From Bacillota bacterium (lineage in GTDB: Bacteria > Bacillota > Sulfobacillia > Sulfobacillales > JAIMBI01): 51,838 nucleotides of DNA. The position numbers and the translations under genes were made by a program. Positions within the stretch are counted from its first letter, which is position 1; the number at the start of each line of letters is the position of its first letter. Positions 16,231 to 24,312 of the stretch are shown in pieces. The stretch lies in the NCBI GenBank assembly GCA_021820465.1, contig JAKADP010000009.1, positions 1 to 51,838 on the forward strand, read 5' to 3'. A model generated the notes under the pieces. The model did not search any database and had not been told where the DNA came from. It saw only the letters and a program-made list of their open reading frames with translations.

Positions 16231-17006
16231 CAGAGGGGCGGCTGAAGGGCAAGGTGGCCGTGGTGACGGGGTCCGGCCGCGGCATTGGGCGCGCGGTGGC
16301 GGAGCGCCTCGCCCAAGACGGAGCGCTCGTCGTCGTCAACTTTCCGGGCGAACCGGGCGAGGCCGACCACGCCGCGTCGCTCGTCGAGGAGATTCGGCGG
16401 GCGGGGGGCGAGGCCTGGCCGGTGGAGGCGGACGTCTCACAGGCCGACCAGGTGGCACGCCTGTTTGACCGCGTCGCCGCCGACGCCGGCTATGTCGATA
16501 TTTTGGTGAACAACGCGGGCATCTGCCCCTTCCAGGATTGGTGGGGCATGACCGAGGCGCTTTGGGACCGGGTTGCCGCAGTGAATCTTAAAGGAACGTT
16601 TCTGTGCAGCCATCGAGCGTCTCGGATGATGCGGGACCGCGGGGCCGGTGGCCGGATCATCAGCCTGTCCTCCATCTCCGCCCTGGTGGGCGGTGCCCTG
16701 CAGACGCACTACACGCCGACGAAGGCCGGGGTCCGGTCGCTGATGCAGTCGCTGGCCATCGTGCTGGGGCCGTACGGCATCACCTGCAACAGCGTGATGC
16801 CTGGGTCAATCCTGACGGACATCAACCGGGCCCACTATGAGGAGCCCGGCTTGAGGGCGCGGGATGAGGCGCGGATCCCGGTGGGCCGGCTGGGGCAGCC
16901 GCGCGACGTGGCCGGGGCCGTGGCTTTTCTGGCCAGCGATGAAGCGGCCTACATCACGGGAGCAGACATTCTGGTGGACGGCGGCCTGTTTGTGAATCTG
17001 CAGTAA
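16227..17006 (+). CDS. SDR oxidoreductase, probable L-rhamnose 1-dehydrogenase
   Basis: The product is 259 residues, GTG start overlapping the previous stop (GTGA). Classical SDR features: cofactor motif TGSGRGIG (residues 14-21), NNAG at 95-98, Asn120, Ser149, Tyr162 and Lys166 (YxxxK), and the terminal GADILVDGGL. The region after beta-2 (VNFPGEPGEAD) lacks the acidic residue of strictly NAD-specific members, so NADP use is possible. With rhamnose mutarotase and L-rhamnonate dehydratase in the same run of genes, oxidation of L-rhamnose to L-rhamnono-lactone is the most likely reaction. SDR substrate calls from sequence alone are weak, so this rests mainly on context. Confidence 0.8.
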   Translation: MTEGRLKGKVAVVTGSGRGIGRAVAERLAQDGALVVVNFPGEPGEADHAASLVEEIRRAGGEAWPVEADVSQADQVARLFDRVAADAGYVDILVNNAGICPFQDWWGMTEALWDRVAAVNLKGTFLCSHRASRMMRDRGAGGRIISLSSISALVGGALQTHYTPTKAGVRSLMQSLAIVLGPYGITCNSVMPGSILTDINRAHYEEPGLRARDEARIPVGRLGQPRDVAGAVAFLASDEAAYITGADILVDGGLFVNLQ

Positions 17007-17051
17007 TTCGGGCGGCGAGGTGCCGCAGCCAGGTCTGAGGAGGGATGGCGG

Positions 17052-17369
17052 GTGCAGCCAGCAGTTTTTCGGATGCGCATACGGCCGGGGATGGAAGAGG
17101 TGTACCGCGCCCGCCATCAGGCCGTCTGGCCGGAAGTGGAAGCCGCCCTCCGGCGCGCGGGCTTCTCGCGCTACAGCATTTTCGCGGCAGGAACGGAACT
17201 GGTGGCGTACTTTGAGGCGGTGGATCCGGCGTCCACTCTGGAGCGCTTGGCGGAAGATCCGGCGATGCAGCGGTGGTGGGCGTGGATGGCGCCGGTTATG
17301 GCGGACGAGCCCCCCGATGCCCATGACTACGTCCGGGTGTACCAGCTGGATGGACCAGGAGAGGAGTGA
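17052..17369 (+). CDS. rhaM: L-rhamnose mutarotase
   Basis: The product is 105 residues, GTG at 17052 with GAGGAGGG upstream. The RhaM/RhaU fold is recognised from FRMRIRPGMEEVYRARHQAVWPEVEAAL (His22 is the likely catalytic residue), YSIFAAGTELVAYFE and MQRWWAWMAPVM. The enzyme interconverts alpha and beta anomers of L-rhamnose, which helps a dehydrogenase that prefers one anomer. It lies between the SDR and MDR dehydrogenase genes and supports the rhamnose assignment of the cluster. Confidence 0.92.
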   Translation: MQPAVFRMRIRPGMEEVYRARHQAVWPEVEAALRRAGFSRYSIFAAGTELVAYFEAVDPASTLERLAEDPAMQRWWAWMAPVMADEPPDAHDYVRVYQLDGPGEE

Positions 17370-17373
17370 CGGG

Positions 17374-18405
17374 ATGCAGGCATTGGTCTGGGAAGGGCCC
17401 GAGCGCATGACCTACCGGAGCGCCGACGCTCCGGCGGCGTCGGCGGGCCACGTGGTCGTGCGCGTGGCTGGGGTGGGCGTGTGCGGGTCTGAACTGGGCG
17501 CCTACATGGGGCACAACGAACTTCGCCACCCCCCGCTAGTTATGGGCCACGAGTTTTCGGGCGTCGTGGTGGAGGTGGGGGACGGGGTCGACCCCGTCTG
17601 GAAGGGTGCCAGCGTGGTGGTGAACCCTCTGGTCACGTGTGGAACTTGCCGCTGGTGCCGAGGAGGCCAGCGGCAGCTGTGCCGCACCCGCCGGATTCTC
17701 GGGATTGACTTCCCGGGTGCCTTTGCGGAGCGCGTGGCTGTACCCGTCGGGGCGCTGCGCGCGGTGCACTGCGAGCTCGACAATCTCTGGACCGGGGCCC
17801 TGGTGGAGCCGCTGGCCTGCGCCGTCCGCGCCACGGGCCAGGCGGCGATTGAGGTGGGCGACGCGGTGCTCATTTACGGCGCCGGCATCATTGGGCTCAT
17901 GGCGGCGTGGATGGCGCGGCGGCGTGGCGCCGGGGCGGTGTGGCTGGTGGACGCCAATCCGGTACGCCTCCGCCACGGGGCGGTGTGGGGCGCGGACCGG
18001 GCGCTCAACGCCGTGGCTGACGACGTGGCCGCCTTGGTGCGGCGCGCGTGGCCCGACGGAGTCGACCGCGTGATTGACGCGGTAGGGATCTCGGCCACCC
18101 GCCGCGAGGGCCTAGAGCTGCTGACGCGCGGCGGGCGCATGGTGTTAGTGGGGCTTCACGAGCCAGCCACGGCGCTCGACGGCAATCGGTGGGTGCGGGA
18201 CGAGGCCGAGGTGGTCGGGTCATTCTGCTATCGGGACCAAGACTTTTCGGCCGCCGCCACCTTATGGGAGGCGGGTGCGCTGCCCACAGCGGGCGAATGG
18301 CTGGACCGCCGCTCACTGTCGGCGGGGGATGCTGCCTTTCAGGAACAGGCTCGGGGCCCGGCCCCGTTTGCCAAAATCGTGCTGGACGCGGAGGAACGCC
18401 CATGA
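17374..18405 (+). CDS. Zinc-dependent MDR dehydrogenase, candidate L-2-keto-3-deoxyrhamnonate 4-dehydrogenase
   Basis: The product is 343 residues, ATG 4 bp after the rhaM stop. It is a sorbitol/threonine-dehydrogenase-like MDR enzyme: catalytic zinc ligands Cys37 (GVCGSE), His59-Glu60 (GHEFSG) and Glu145 (LVEPLACA), structural zinc cysteines 89, 92, 95 and 103, and the Rossmann motif GAGIIG at 169-174. The known Sphingomonas 4-dehydrogenase (LRA5) is an SDR, so this would be a non-homologous replacement. Alternatives are an L-lactaldehyde or another polyol dehydrogenase. It overlaps the dehydratase gene by 4 bp (ATGA). Confidence 0.75.
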   Translation: MQALVWEGPERMTYRSADAPAASAGHVVVRVAGVGVCGSELGAYMGHNELRHPPLVMGHEFSGVVVEVGDGVDPVWKGASVVVNPLVTCGTCRWCRGGQRQLCRTRRILGIDFPGAFAERVAVPVGALRAVHCELDNLWTGALVEPLACAVRATGQAAIEVGDAVLIYGAGIIGLMAAWMARRRGAGAVWLVDANPVRLRHGAVWGADRALNAVADDVAALVRRAWPDGVDRVIDAVGISATRREGLELLTRGGRMVLVGLHEPATALDGNRWVRDEAEVVGSFCYRDQDFSAAATLWEAGALPTAGEWLDRRSLSAGDAAFQEQARGPAPFAKIVLDAEERP

Positions 18406-19574
18406 GCGGGGAGCGGATTCGGGCTGTGCGTGCGCTGACCGTGCGCGGAGGGGGCGCCGACTACCACGACCAGGCGGCGGACCATTGGATCGTGGGGCAG
18501 ATTGCCACCCCCATGTCTCGATACCCCGAATATCGCACGACGCGGTCGTCGTGGGGGATTGATGCGCTGGGCTCGGTGGTGGTGGAGGTGGAAGATGAGG
18601 CGGGCCGGGTGGGTGTCGGGGTTAGCACGGGCGGGGTGCCCGCGGCGTGGCTGGTGGCCCACCACTTGGACCGCTTTGTAGTGGGGCGGCAGCCAAGCCA
18701 GGTCGAGCTGATTTGGGACCAGATGTACCGGGCGTCACTGTACTACGGCCGCAAGGGCGTCGCCTTAAACGCCATCTCGGCCGTGGACTTAGCCCTGTGG
18801 GACCTTTGGGGGCGCCAGCGGCAGGAGCCCGTGTTTCACCTGCTGGGGGGGCCGGTTCGCCAAAAGCTTCCGTGCTACGCCACCGGGCCCCGTCCCGATT
18901 GGGCGGTGGCGGCCGGGTTTATCGGCGGAAAGCTGCCGCTGGTACACGGCCCCGACGAGGGCGCGGCCGGGCTGCGCCGGAATGTGGACCGAGTGGCGCA
19001 CGCGCGCGAGCAGGTGGGTCCCGATGCGCTTCTGATGGTGGACTGCTGGATGGCGCTGGATCTGAACTACGCGGAGCGGCTGCTGGCGGAGTTGGCGCCG
19101 CTGGGGGTGTACTGGGTCGAAGAGTGCTTTCCGGCCGATGATTATTGGTCGTATCGCGAGCTGCGCCGACGCCGGCCGCCGGGCATGCGAATCGCCACGG
19201 GGGAGCACGAGGCCACGCGGTGGGGCTTTCGGCTGCTGCTGGAGATGGAGGCCGCCGACGTCGTCCAGCCCGACGTGACGTGGTGTGGCGGGTTGACGGA
19301 GCTGATGCGGATTGCCGCGCTGGCGGACAGCTGGCAGGTGCCCGTGATTCCCCACGGGTCGAGCGTCTACAGCTACCACTTCGCCGCCGCCCGCGCGGCC
19401 ACCCCGTTTTCCGAGTTCCTCATGATGCATCCGACCGCGACGGGCCTCACCCCCATGTTTGACCCGCTGCTGCTGGGCGAGCCGCTGCCCGTGGGCGGGG
19501 TGATCACCGTGCCCGATACGCCGGGGTTTGGGGTGGAGCTCAATCGGTCCCTGGACTTGATCCCGGCTCCGTAA
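18402..19574 (+). CDS. rhmD: L-rhamnonate dehydratase (enolase superfamily)
   Basis: The product is 390 residues (E. coli RhmD is about 400). The resemblance to RhmD is strong end to end: GGADYHDQAADHWIVGQIATPMSRY, the LYYGRKG loop, YATGPRPD, GFIGGKLPL, LMVDCWMALDLNYAERL, WVEECFPADDYWSYREL, ATGEHE, QPDVTWCGGLTEL and IPHGSSVYSYH. Metal ligands are Asp214, the Glu240/241 position and Glu268; His318 is the catalytic histidine. The enzyme dehydrates L-rhamnonate to 2-keto-3-deoxy-L-rhamnonate. It is the most secure marker that this cluster handles L-rhamnose or a close 6-deoxy/lyxo-type sugar acid. Confidence 0.93.
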   Translation: MSGERIRAVRALTVRGGGADYHDQAADHWIVGQIATPMSRYPEYRTTRSSWGIDALGSVVVEVEDEAGRVGVGVSTGGVPAAWLVAHHLDRFVVGRQPSQVELIWDQMYRASLYYGRKGVALNAISAVDLALWDLWGRQRQEPVFHLLGGPVRQKLPCYATGPRPDWAVAAGFIGGKLPLVHGPDEGAAGLRRNVDRVAHAREQVGPDALLMVDCWMALDLNYAERLLAELAPLGVYWVEECFPADDYWSYRELRRRRPPGMRIATGEHEATRWGFRLLLEMEAADVVQPDVTWCGGLTELMRIAALADSWQVPVIPHGSSVYSYHFAAARAATPFSEFLMMHPTATGLTPMFDPLLLGEPLPVGGVITVPDTPGFGVELNRSLDLIPAP

Positions 19575-19648
19575 CCCGGGCCGTCGCGTCAAAATTTTTT
19601 GTGAAGCGTGGATGGCGGCAGGACTTGGCGGCCTGCAGCGCGAATAAT

Positions 19649-19675
19649 GTTGAACGGGAGTTCACGGATGAGAAT
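19649..19675 (+). promoter_or_regulatory. Candidate operator, copy 2, upstream of the MFS transporter gene
   Basis: GTTGAAC, 3 nt, AGTTC, 4 nt, ATGAGAAT occurs with exactly the spacing of copy 1 (15382-15408). It keeps GAAC-N4-GTTC and a degenerate TTC-N8-GAA dyad. It ends about 22 bp before the transporter start and overlaps the upstream in-frame ATG at 19668, which argues against that ATG as the start. Confidence 0.7.
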
Positions 19676-19697
19676 TGTTCGGAGGGGAGTGTTGCTT

Positions 19698-21059
19698 GTG
19701 AGCACCGCACCGGGATCCGGTGGGGGGGCGTTGGCGCAAGTGGACGAGGCCCGCCTGAGCGGGGCGCACTGGCGCTGGACCATTCTGTCCGCGCTGGGAG
19801 ATTATTTGGATGCCGGCTCTATCGTGGCCGGCGGCGCGTCGGTCTTGTTGTGGACGCAGCTGTACCACCTGGACTCGTCCACCGTGGGCCTCATTGCAGC
19901 GGTGGGGTCGAACGGCTTTTCCACAGCTGTGGGGGCTCTCATTGGGGGGCGGCTGGGCGACTTCTACGGTCGGAAATTTATTTATTCGATTGACTTGCTG
20001 ATTTATGCCCTGGGGGCGGTGGTTGTGATGCTGTCGGCCAGCCTCCCCCTGCTCATCGCGGGCTTAGTGGTCATGGGCCTCGCCGTCGGCGCGGACATAC
20101 CCACCTCCTGGTCCCTCATCGCCGAGTTTTCGCCGCGCCGCGAGCGGGGCAAAATGATGGGCTTCACCAACATCTTCTGGTACATCGGCCCCATCGTGAT
20201 TCTGCTGCTGTCGCTGGCGTTCAGCCACCTGGGCATCACCGGCGTGCGGCTGGTGTTTGGGAGCCTGCTGCTCGTGGCCGTGGTCACGTGGTTTCTGCGG
20301 CGGCGGCTGGCGGAGTCACCGCGTTGGGCGCTGGCCCGGGGCAAGACGGCTGAGGTGGAGAGTGCGGCTCAGCAGCTAGGCTTCCACGCTGAGGCGGCTG
20401 CCCCTGCCGCCGTGCCGGCGGTCGCGCCGTGGCGCGAGATGTTCCGGAATGGCGGCTGGCGGCGACTGGCGTTCATCACGCCCATCTACGTGCTGTGGGG
20501 CATCCCGGCCGGGACCTATGGGTTCTTTCTCCCGTACATCTTCAAGACCGAAGGCGCCACGACCGCCGCGGGGGGCGACTTGCTGGAGATTCTGTGGTTC
20601 GCCTCCGCTATCGTGGCCGTCCTCGTGATTTTCATGCCGTTCAACGATCGGGTGGACCGACGCATTCTGTATGCGATTAGTGCGGCGTTCTGTGCGGCGG
20701 CGTTCTACCTGCTGGTGGCGTTTCCGATCACGGACCCCACGGTGGCCATCTTAAACGTGCTGCTGTTTGGATTTGGCCAAGGCATTGGGCTGTGGCCGCT
20801 CCAGCGCGTGTGGTCGGTCGAGCTGTTTCCCACCAGCGTCCGCAACACCGCCCAGGGCTCGCTGTGGGCGGTCATGCGCATCATGATTGGCGGGTGGAGC
20901 CTCTTCCTGCCCGTGCTGGCAGGGGCCTCCGGGTTCAAGCTGGTGGCGGTGATCATGGGGCTGATGTTCACCTACAACCTGGTTGTCGGAGGATTGTTTG
21001 GACCGCGGACTGGCGGCCAGTCCTTGGAGGCGATTCAGTCCGGCAGCCTTGCGACCTAA
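19698..21059 (+). CDS. MFS transporter, sugar-porter type, probable rhamnose/6-deoxysugar uptake
   Basis: The product is about 453 residues from GTG at 19698 (GGAGGGGAG upstream; TTG at 19692 is the alternative). Twelve hydrophobic segments are apparent. The loop 2-3 motif is GGRLGDFYGRKFIY, and PTSWSLIAEFSPRRERGKMMG and the C-terminal ELFPTSVRNTAQGSLWAVMRI repeat are those of the sugar porter/SP-like MFS family. It has its own copy of the candidate operator and is followed by a strong GC hairpin. Substrate is inferred from neighbours. Confidence 0.85.
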   Translation: MSTAPGSGGGALAQVDEARLSGAHWRWTILSALGDYLDAGSIVAGGASVLLWTQLYHLDSSTVGLIAAVGSNGFSTAVGALIGGRLGDFYGRKFIYSIDLLIYALGAVVVMLSASLPLLIAGLVVMGLAVGADIPTSWSLIAEFSPRRERGKMMGFTNIFWYIGPIVILLLSLAFSHLGITGVRLVFGSLLLVAVVTWFLRRRLAESPRWALARGKTAEVESAAQQLGFHAEAAAPAAVPAVAPWREMFRNGGWRRLAFITPIYVLWGIPAGTYGFFLPYIFKTEGATTAAGGDLLEILWFASAIVAVLVIFMPFNDRVDRRILYAISAAFCAAAFYLLVAFPITDPTVAILNVLLFGFGQGIGLWPLQRVWSVELFPTSVRNTAQGSLWAVMRIMIGGWSLFLPVLAGASGFKLVAVIMGLMFTYNLVVGGLFGPRTGGQSLEAIQSGSLAT

Positions 21060-21072
21060 GGGTTAGGTGCAC

Positions 21073-21098
21073 GCGGCCGCGGGGCAGCCCGCGGCCGC
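21073..21098 (+). terminator. GC-rich hairpin after the MFS gene
   Basis: An 11-bp perfect stem, GCGGCCGCGGG (21073-21083) and CCCGCGGCCGC (21088-21098), has a 4-nt loop and begins 13 bp after the MFS stop codon. The following sequence TGTCTGTC is only weakly U-rich, so termination may be partial. Confidence 0.6.
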
Positions 21099-21210
21099 TG
21101 TCTGTCGGCTGAGCGCGGTGGCCTCCGCGAGCGGTTTGATACTATGGCCGCAAGGGCATGGCCCCAAACCGTGGGCCGAGGAGCGAAGAAGGCCAACCAA
21201 GGAGGCGCAT

Positions 21211-22026
21211 ATGGCGGAGCCGAGGGGCGCGGGTGCGGTGAAGTCGGCAGCTCGGGTGGTGGAAGTCCTGCAGGCGGTGGCGCTGCGGCCCCCAGGTCTG
21301 ACCTTCACGGAGCTGTTGGACGCGACGCACATTCCACGCAGCAGTCTCCACGGCTTGGTGCACACCCTGGCCGAGCGGGGGGTGATCCAGCTGGATGCCG
21401 CCAGCAAGCGCTATGCTCCGGGGCCGAAGCTGTGGGAGCTGGCCATGAGCTATGCGCAGCAGCTGCAACTCGTCCCCCTCGCGTGGCCCGCCCTCGAGGC
21501 TCTGCGCGACACCTTCGACGAAACGGTCCAGATGGGGGTCTTAAACGGCGCCGATGTGGTCTACGTGGCCAAAGCGTCGTCGAGCCACCCGATGCAGATG
21601 GTGTCCCACGTGGGTAGTCGCCTGCCGGCGTACGCCACCGGGCTCGGCAAAGCGCTGCTGGCGGGCTTGGCGCCCGCCGCTGTGGAGGCGCTCTTGCCCC
21701 CATCCTTGCCCCGGTTCACCCGAGACACCCTCACAGAGCGTGCGGCGCTGCAGGCGGAACTGGCGCGCGTGCGTGAGCGGGGCTATGCGCGGGATGCGGG
21801 CGAGTACTCGGCTGACGTGCGGTGTGTGGCGGCGCCGCTGGTGGACCACACGGGAGCCGTGGTGGCGGCCGTGTCGGTGACGATGGCCAGCGAGCGCTTT
21901 CAGCCCGAGCGAGAGGCCGCCATAGCGCCCGCGCTCGTGGCGGCGATGCAGCGGCTCAGCGCGCAGCTGGGCTGTCTGGATTGGCATCGCTGGCGGCAGA
22001 AAGGGGTGAAGCGTGGAGCAGGTTGA
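21211..22026 (+). CDS. IclR family transcriptional regulator
   Basis: The product is 271 residues, ATG at 21211 with GGAGG 5 nt upstream. It has an N-terminal winged helix (VKSAARVVEVLQAVALRPPGLTFTELLDATHIPRSSLHGLVHTLAERG) and a C-terminal effector domain with ADVVYVAKASSSHPMQMVSHVGSRLPAYATGLGKALLA and CVAAPLVDHTGAVVAAVSVTM, the IclR signature. It is positioned between the transporter gene and lutA, overlapping lutA by 14 bp, and likely regulates the flanking catabolic genes through the 15382/19649 motif. Its effector could be rhamnose, rhamnonate or KDR. Confidence 0.93.
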   Translation: MAEPRGAGAVKSAARVVEVLQAVALRPPGLTFTELLDATHIPRSSLHGLVHTLAERGVIQLDAASKRYAPGPKLWELAMSYAQQLQLVPLAWPALEALRDTFDETVQMGVLNGADVVYVAKASSSHPMQMVSHVGSRLPAYATGLGKALLAGLAPAAVEALLPPSLPRFTRDTLTERAALQAELARVRERGYARDAGEYSADVRCVAAPLVDHTGAVVAAVSVTMASERFQPEREAAIAPALVAAMQRLSAQLGCLDWHRWRQKGVKRGAG

Positions 22027-22843
22027 TTTGTTTGTCTCCTGTTTGGTTGATGCGTTTGAACCTGCAACTGGGCGGGCTGCCGTGGCCGTGATGGAGCGGC
22101 GCGGGGCCCGGGTGGCGTTTGCCGCCGGCCAGACGTGCTGCGGTCAGTTTGCGTACAACGCGGGCCATTGGCCTGAGGCGTGGGGCATGGCCAAGAACTT
22201 GCTGGAGGCGCTGGATACGCTGCCGCAGCCGGGGCCCGAGGCCGCGCGAACGACGGTGGGGTTGTCCGGGTCGTGCGTGGCGATGGTCCGGGAGGAATAC
22301 CCGAAGCTGTTGGACTGGGCAGCGGACCAGCCGGGCTGGGACACCAGCTGGCCGGTGCGCTACGCCCGCGTGGCGGGCCGACTCCTCGAATTCTCCCAGT
22401 GGCTCGGGCGAGCCGTCCCGGCGCCTCCGCCGCCCGAGGCGGCGAGCCCGACCCGCATCGCGCTTCATACCGGTTGCCACATGCGGCGGGTGCTGGAGGC
22501 GGGCGGGGAAGCGGCCCGGGTCATTGAGACCTTGGGGCTGACCGTGGCCATTCCGGAGGATGAGGATCAGTGCTGCGGGTTTGGCGGCACCTACGCCATG
22601 ACCGAGCCGAAAATCTCGACGGCGCTGGCGGATGCCAAGCTGGCAGCGCTGCAGGCCACCGGGGCGGAGGCCCTCGTCAGTTGCGATTGGGGTTGCCTGC
22701 TGCACCTTGGGGGGCGGCTGTCGCGCAGGGGGGCGGCGTGGCCGGTGCTGCATCTCGCCGAGCTGGTGGACTTGGGCGACCGCGGGGACTTGAGTCCCGC
22801 CCGCCTCGCCCAGGTGGGCCAGTTTGTCCGGGAGGACCCCTGA
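22013..22843 (+). CDS. lutA: LutA-type (Fe)-S oxidoreductase, L-lactate utilisation
   Basis: The product is 276 residues, GTG start with AAAGGGG upstream, overlapping the iclR end by 14 bp. It contains two CCG (cysteine-rich) domains: CLVDAFEP...GQTCCGQFAYN and GCHMRRVLEA...DEDQCCGFGG...SCDWGCLLHLGG. With LutB and LutC it forms the FAD-independent lactate dehydrogenase complex that oxidises L-lactate to pyruvate. It is slightly longer than the common 238-residue form because of an extended linker and C-terminus. Confidence 0.92.
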   Translation: MEQVDLFVSCLVDAFEPATGRAAVAVMERRGARVAFAAGQTCCGQFAYNAGHWPEAWGMAKNLLEALDTLPQPGPEAARTTVGLSGSCVAMVREEYPKLLDWAADQPGWDTSWPVRYARVAGRLLEFSQWLGRAVPAPPPPEAASPTRIALHTGCHMRRVLEAGGEAARVIETLGLTVAIPEDEDQCCGFGGTYAMTEPKISTALADAKLAALQATGAEALVSCDWGCLLHLGGRLSRRGAAWPVLHLAELVDLGDRGDLSPARLAQVGQFVREDP

Positions 22844-24312
22844 TGGCCGGCTCGCTGCCGCGCGACCCGGCGCCATGGGCGGTGCGCCGGGATCGGGCGC
22901 TGGCCAACCCTCGGCTCCGGGCCAACATCGGAAGGGTCGCACGCCGGCTGGCGGGTGCCCGCCAGCAGGCCTACGCCAGCTATCCGGCGGGTCGGGCACT
23001 GCGGGTGGCCGGACGGGATGCCAAGCGTCGTGCAGTGGCGCACTTGGAGCCTCTGTTGGATCAGCTGCGCGACCAACTCTCAGCCAACGGGGCTCGGGTG
23101 ATTTTTGCTGAGGGTCCCAAGGAGGTGGCCGACTACATTGTGAGCCTAGCCGCCCGGCGGGGAGCCCAGCGCGTCGTCAAGTCCAAAAGCATGCTGACGG
23201 AGGAACTGGACCTGAACCGGCGCTTGGCAGCGGCCGGCTTGACCGTCCGGGAGACGGATCTGGGGGAATACATCATCCAGTTGCTGGACGAGCGGCCGAG
23301 CCACATCTTGGCGCCCGCGGCCCACCGCAATCGCCAGGAAATTGCGGCCATCTTTCAAGACACGGCTGACCGGGCGGGGGTGCCCGGCCCCACCTCCGAC
23401 GAGGTGGGGCCACTCGCCGCGTTCGCGCGCGCCCGCCTGCGGGAAGAATTTCTGGCGGCGGACATCGGCATCACGGGAGCCAACTTCCTGGTGGCCGAGA
23501 CGGGGACCGTCGTGCTGGTCACCAACGAGGGCAACGCCGACATGGTGGCGTCCCTGCCCCCGGTGCACGTCGTCGTCGCCGGCATCGACAAGGTGCTGGA
23601 TACATGGGAGGACTTAGCGGCCGTAATCCAGCAGCCGGCCCTGTCGGGCGTGGGGCAGCGCCTGTCGGCCTACACCACCCTCATCTCGGGGCCGCGCGCG
23701 CCGGGGGCGGAAGAGGGGCCCGAGGAACTCCACGTGCTGCTGGTGGACAACGGCCGCCGGCCACTGCTCGGGGGCCCCTACGCGGACGTCCTGACCTGCA
23801 TTCGGTGCGGGGCCTGCTACAACGTGTGCCCGGTCTACCGACAGGTGGGGGGACACGCGTACGGCTCCACGTACGCTGGTCCGATTGGGGCGGTAGAAAC
23901 CCCCCTGCTGGCGGGATTGAATTTCCTGCCGGAGCTGCCCAAGTCGCTCTGCACGCTGTGCAACGCCTGCGTGGACGCTTGCCCGATGGATATAGCGCTG
24001 CCAGACCACTTCATCACGCTGCGCCGGCAGCAGGTGGATGAGCGCGGGGAGCCGAGCACCACGCGGCTTACGTATCGGACGTGGGGGCGTCTCTGGTCCT
24101 CTCCACGACAGTACCAGCGCTTTCTCGCGTGGGCGCGTCGGGGTCAGCGCTTCATGATGCGCCAGGGTCGGCTGGTGCGCGCACCGGGCTTCCTGGGCGG
24201 GTGGTTCGAGACGCGGGACATGCCCCCCATCGCGGCCGAAACCTTTCACGAGTGGTGGGCCCGCCGCGCGTCTTCGCCGGCCTTATCGCGCTCAGACGAG
24301 GCGCCGTCATGA
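22843..24312 (+). CDS. lutB: LutB-type iron-sulfur protein, L-lactate utilisation
   Basis: The product is 489 residues, ATG overlapping the lutA stop (TGATG) with GGAGG upstream. The N-terminal LUD domain includes VVKSKSMLTEELDLNRRL, the SHILAPAAHRNR segment and the ADIGITGANFLVAETGTVVLVTNEGN signature. Two 4Fe-4S motifs follow: CIRCGACYNVCP from Cys319 and CTLCNACVDACP from Cys370. The C-terminal FxxWARRGQRFM region is typical. It overlaps lutC by ATGA. Confidence 0.95.
   Translation: MAGSLPRDPAPWAVRRDRALANPRLRANIGRVARRLAGARQQAYASYPAGRALRVAGRDAKRRAVAHLEPLLDQLRDQLSANGARVIFAEGPKEVADYIVSLAARRGAQRVVKSKSMLTEELDLNRRLAAAGLTVRETDLGEYIIQLLDERPSHILAPAAHRNRQEIAAIFQDTADRAGVPGPTSDEVGPLAAFARARLREEFLAADIGITGANFLVAETGTVVLVTNEGNADMVASLPPVHVVVAGIDKVLDTWEDLAAVIQQPALSGVGQRLSAYTTLISGPRAPGAEEGPEELHVLLVDNGRRPLLGGPYADVLTCIRCGACYNVCPVYRQVGGHAYGSTYAGPIGAVETPLLAGLNFLPELPKSLCTLCNACVDACPMDIALPDHFITLRRQQVDERGEPSTTRLTYRTWGRLWSSPRQYQRFLAWARRGQRFMMRQGRLVRAPGFLGGWFETRDMPPIAAETFHEWWARRASSPALSRSDEAPS

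Noticed and set aside
19608-21059. Upstream starts (19608, 19668) for the MFS gene
   Set aside because: They lie before or inside the shared operator motif and lack ribosome sites; the site GGAGGGGAG points to 19692/19698.
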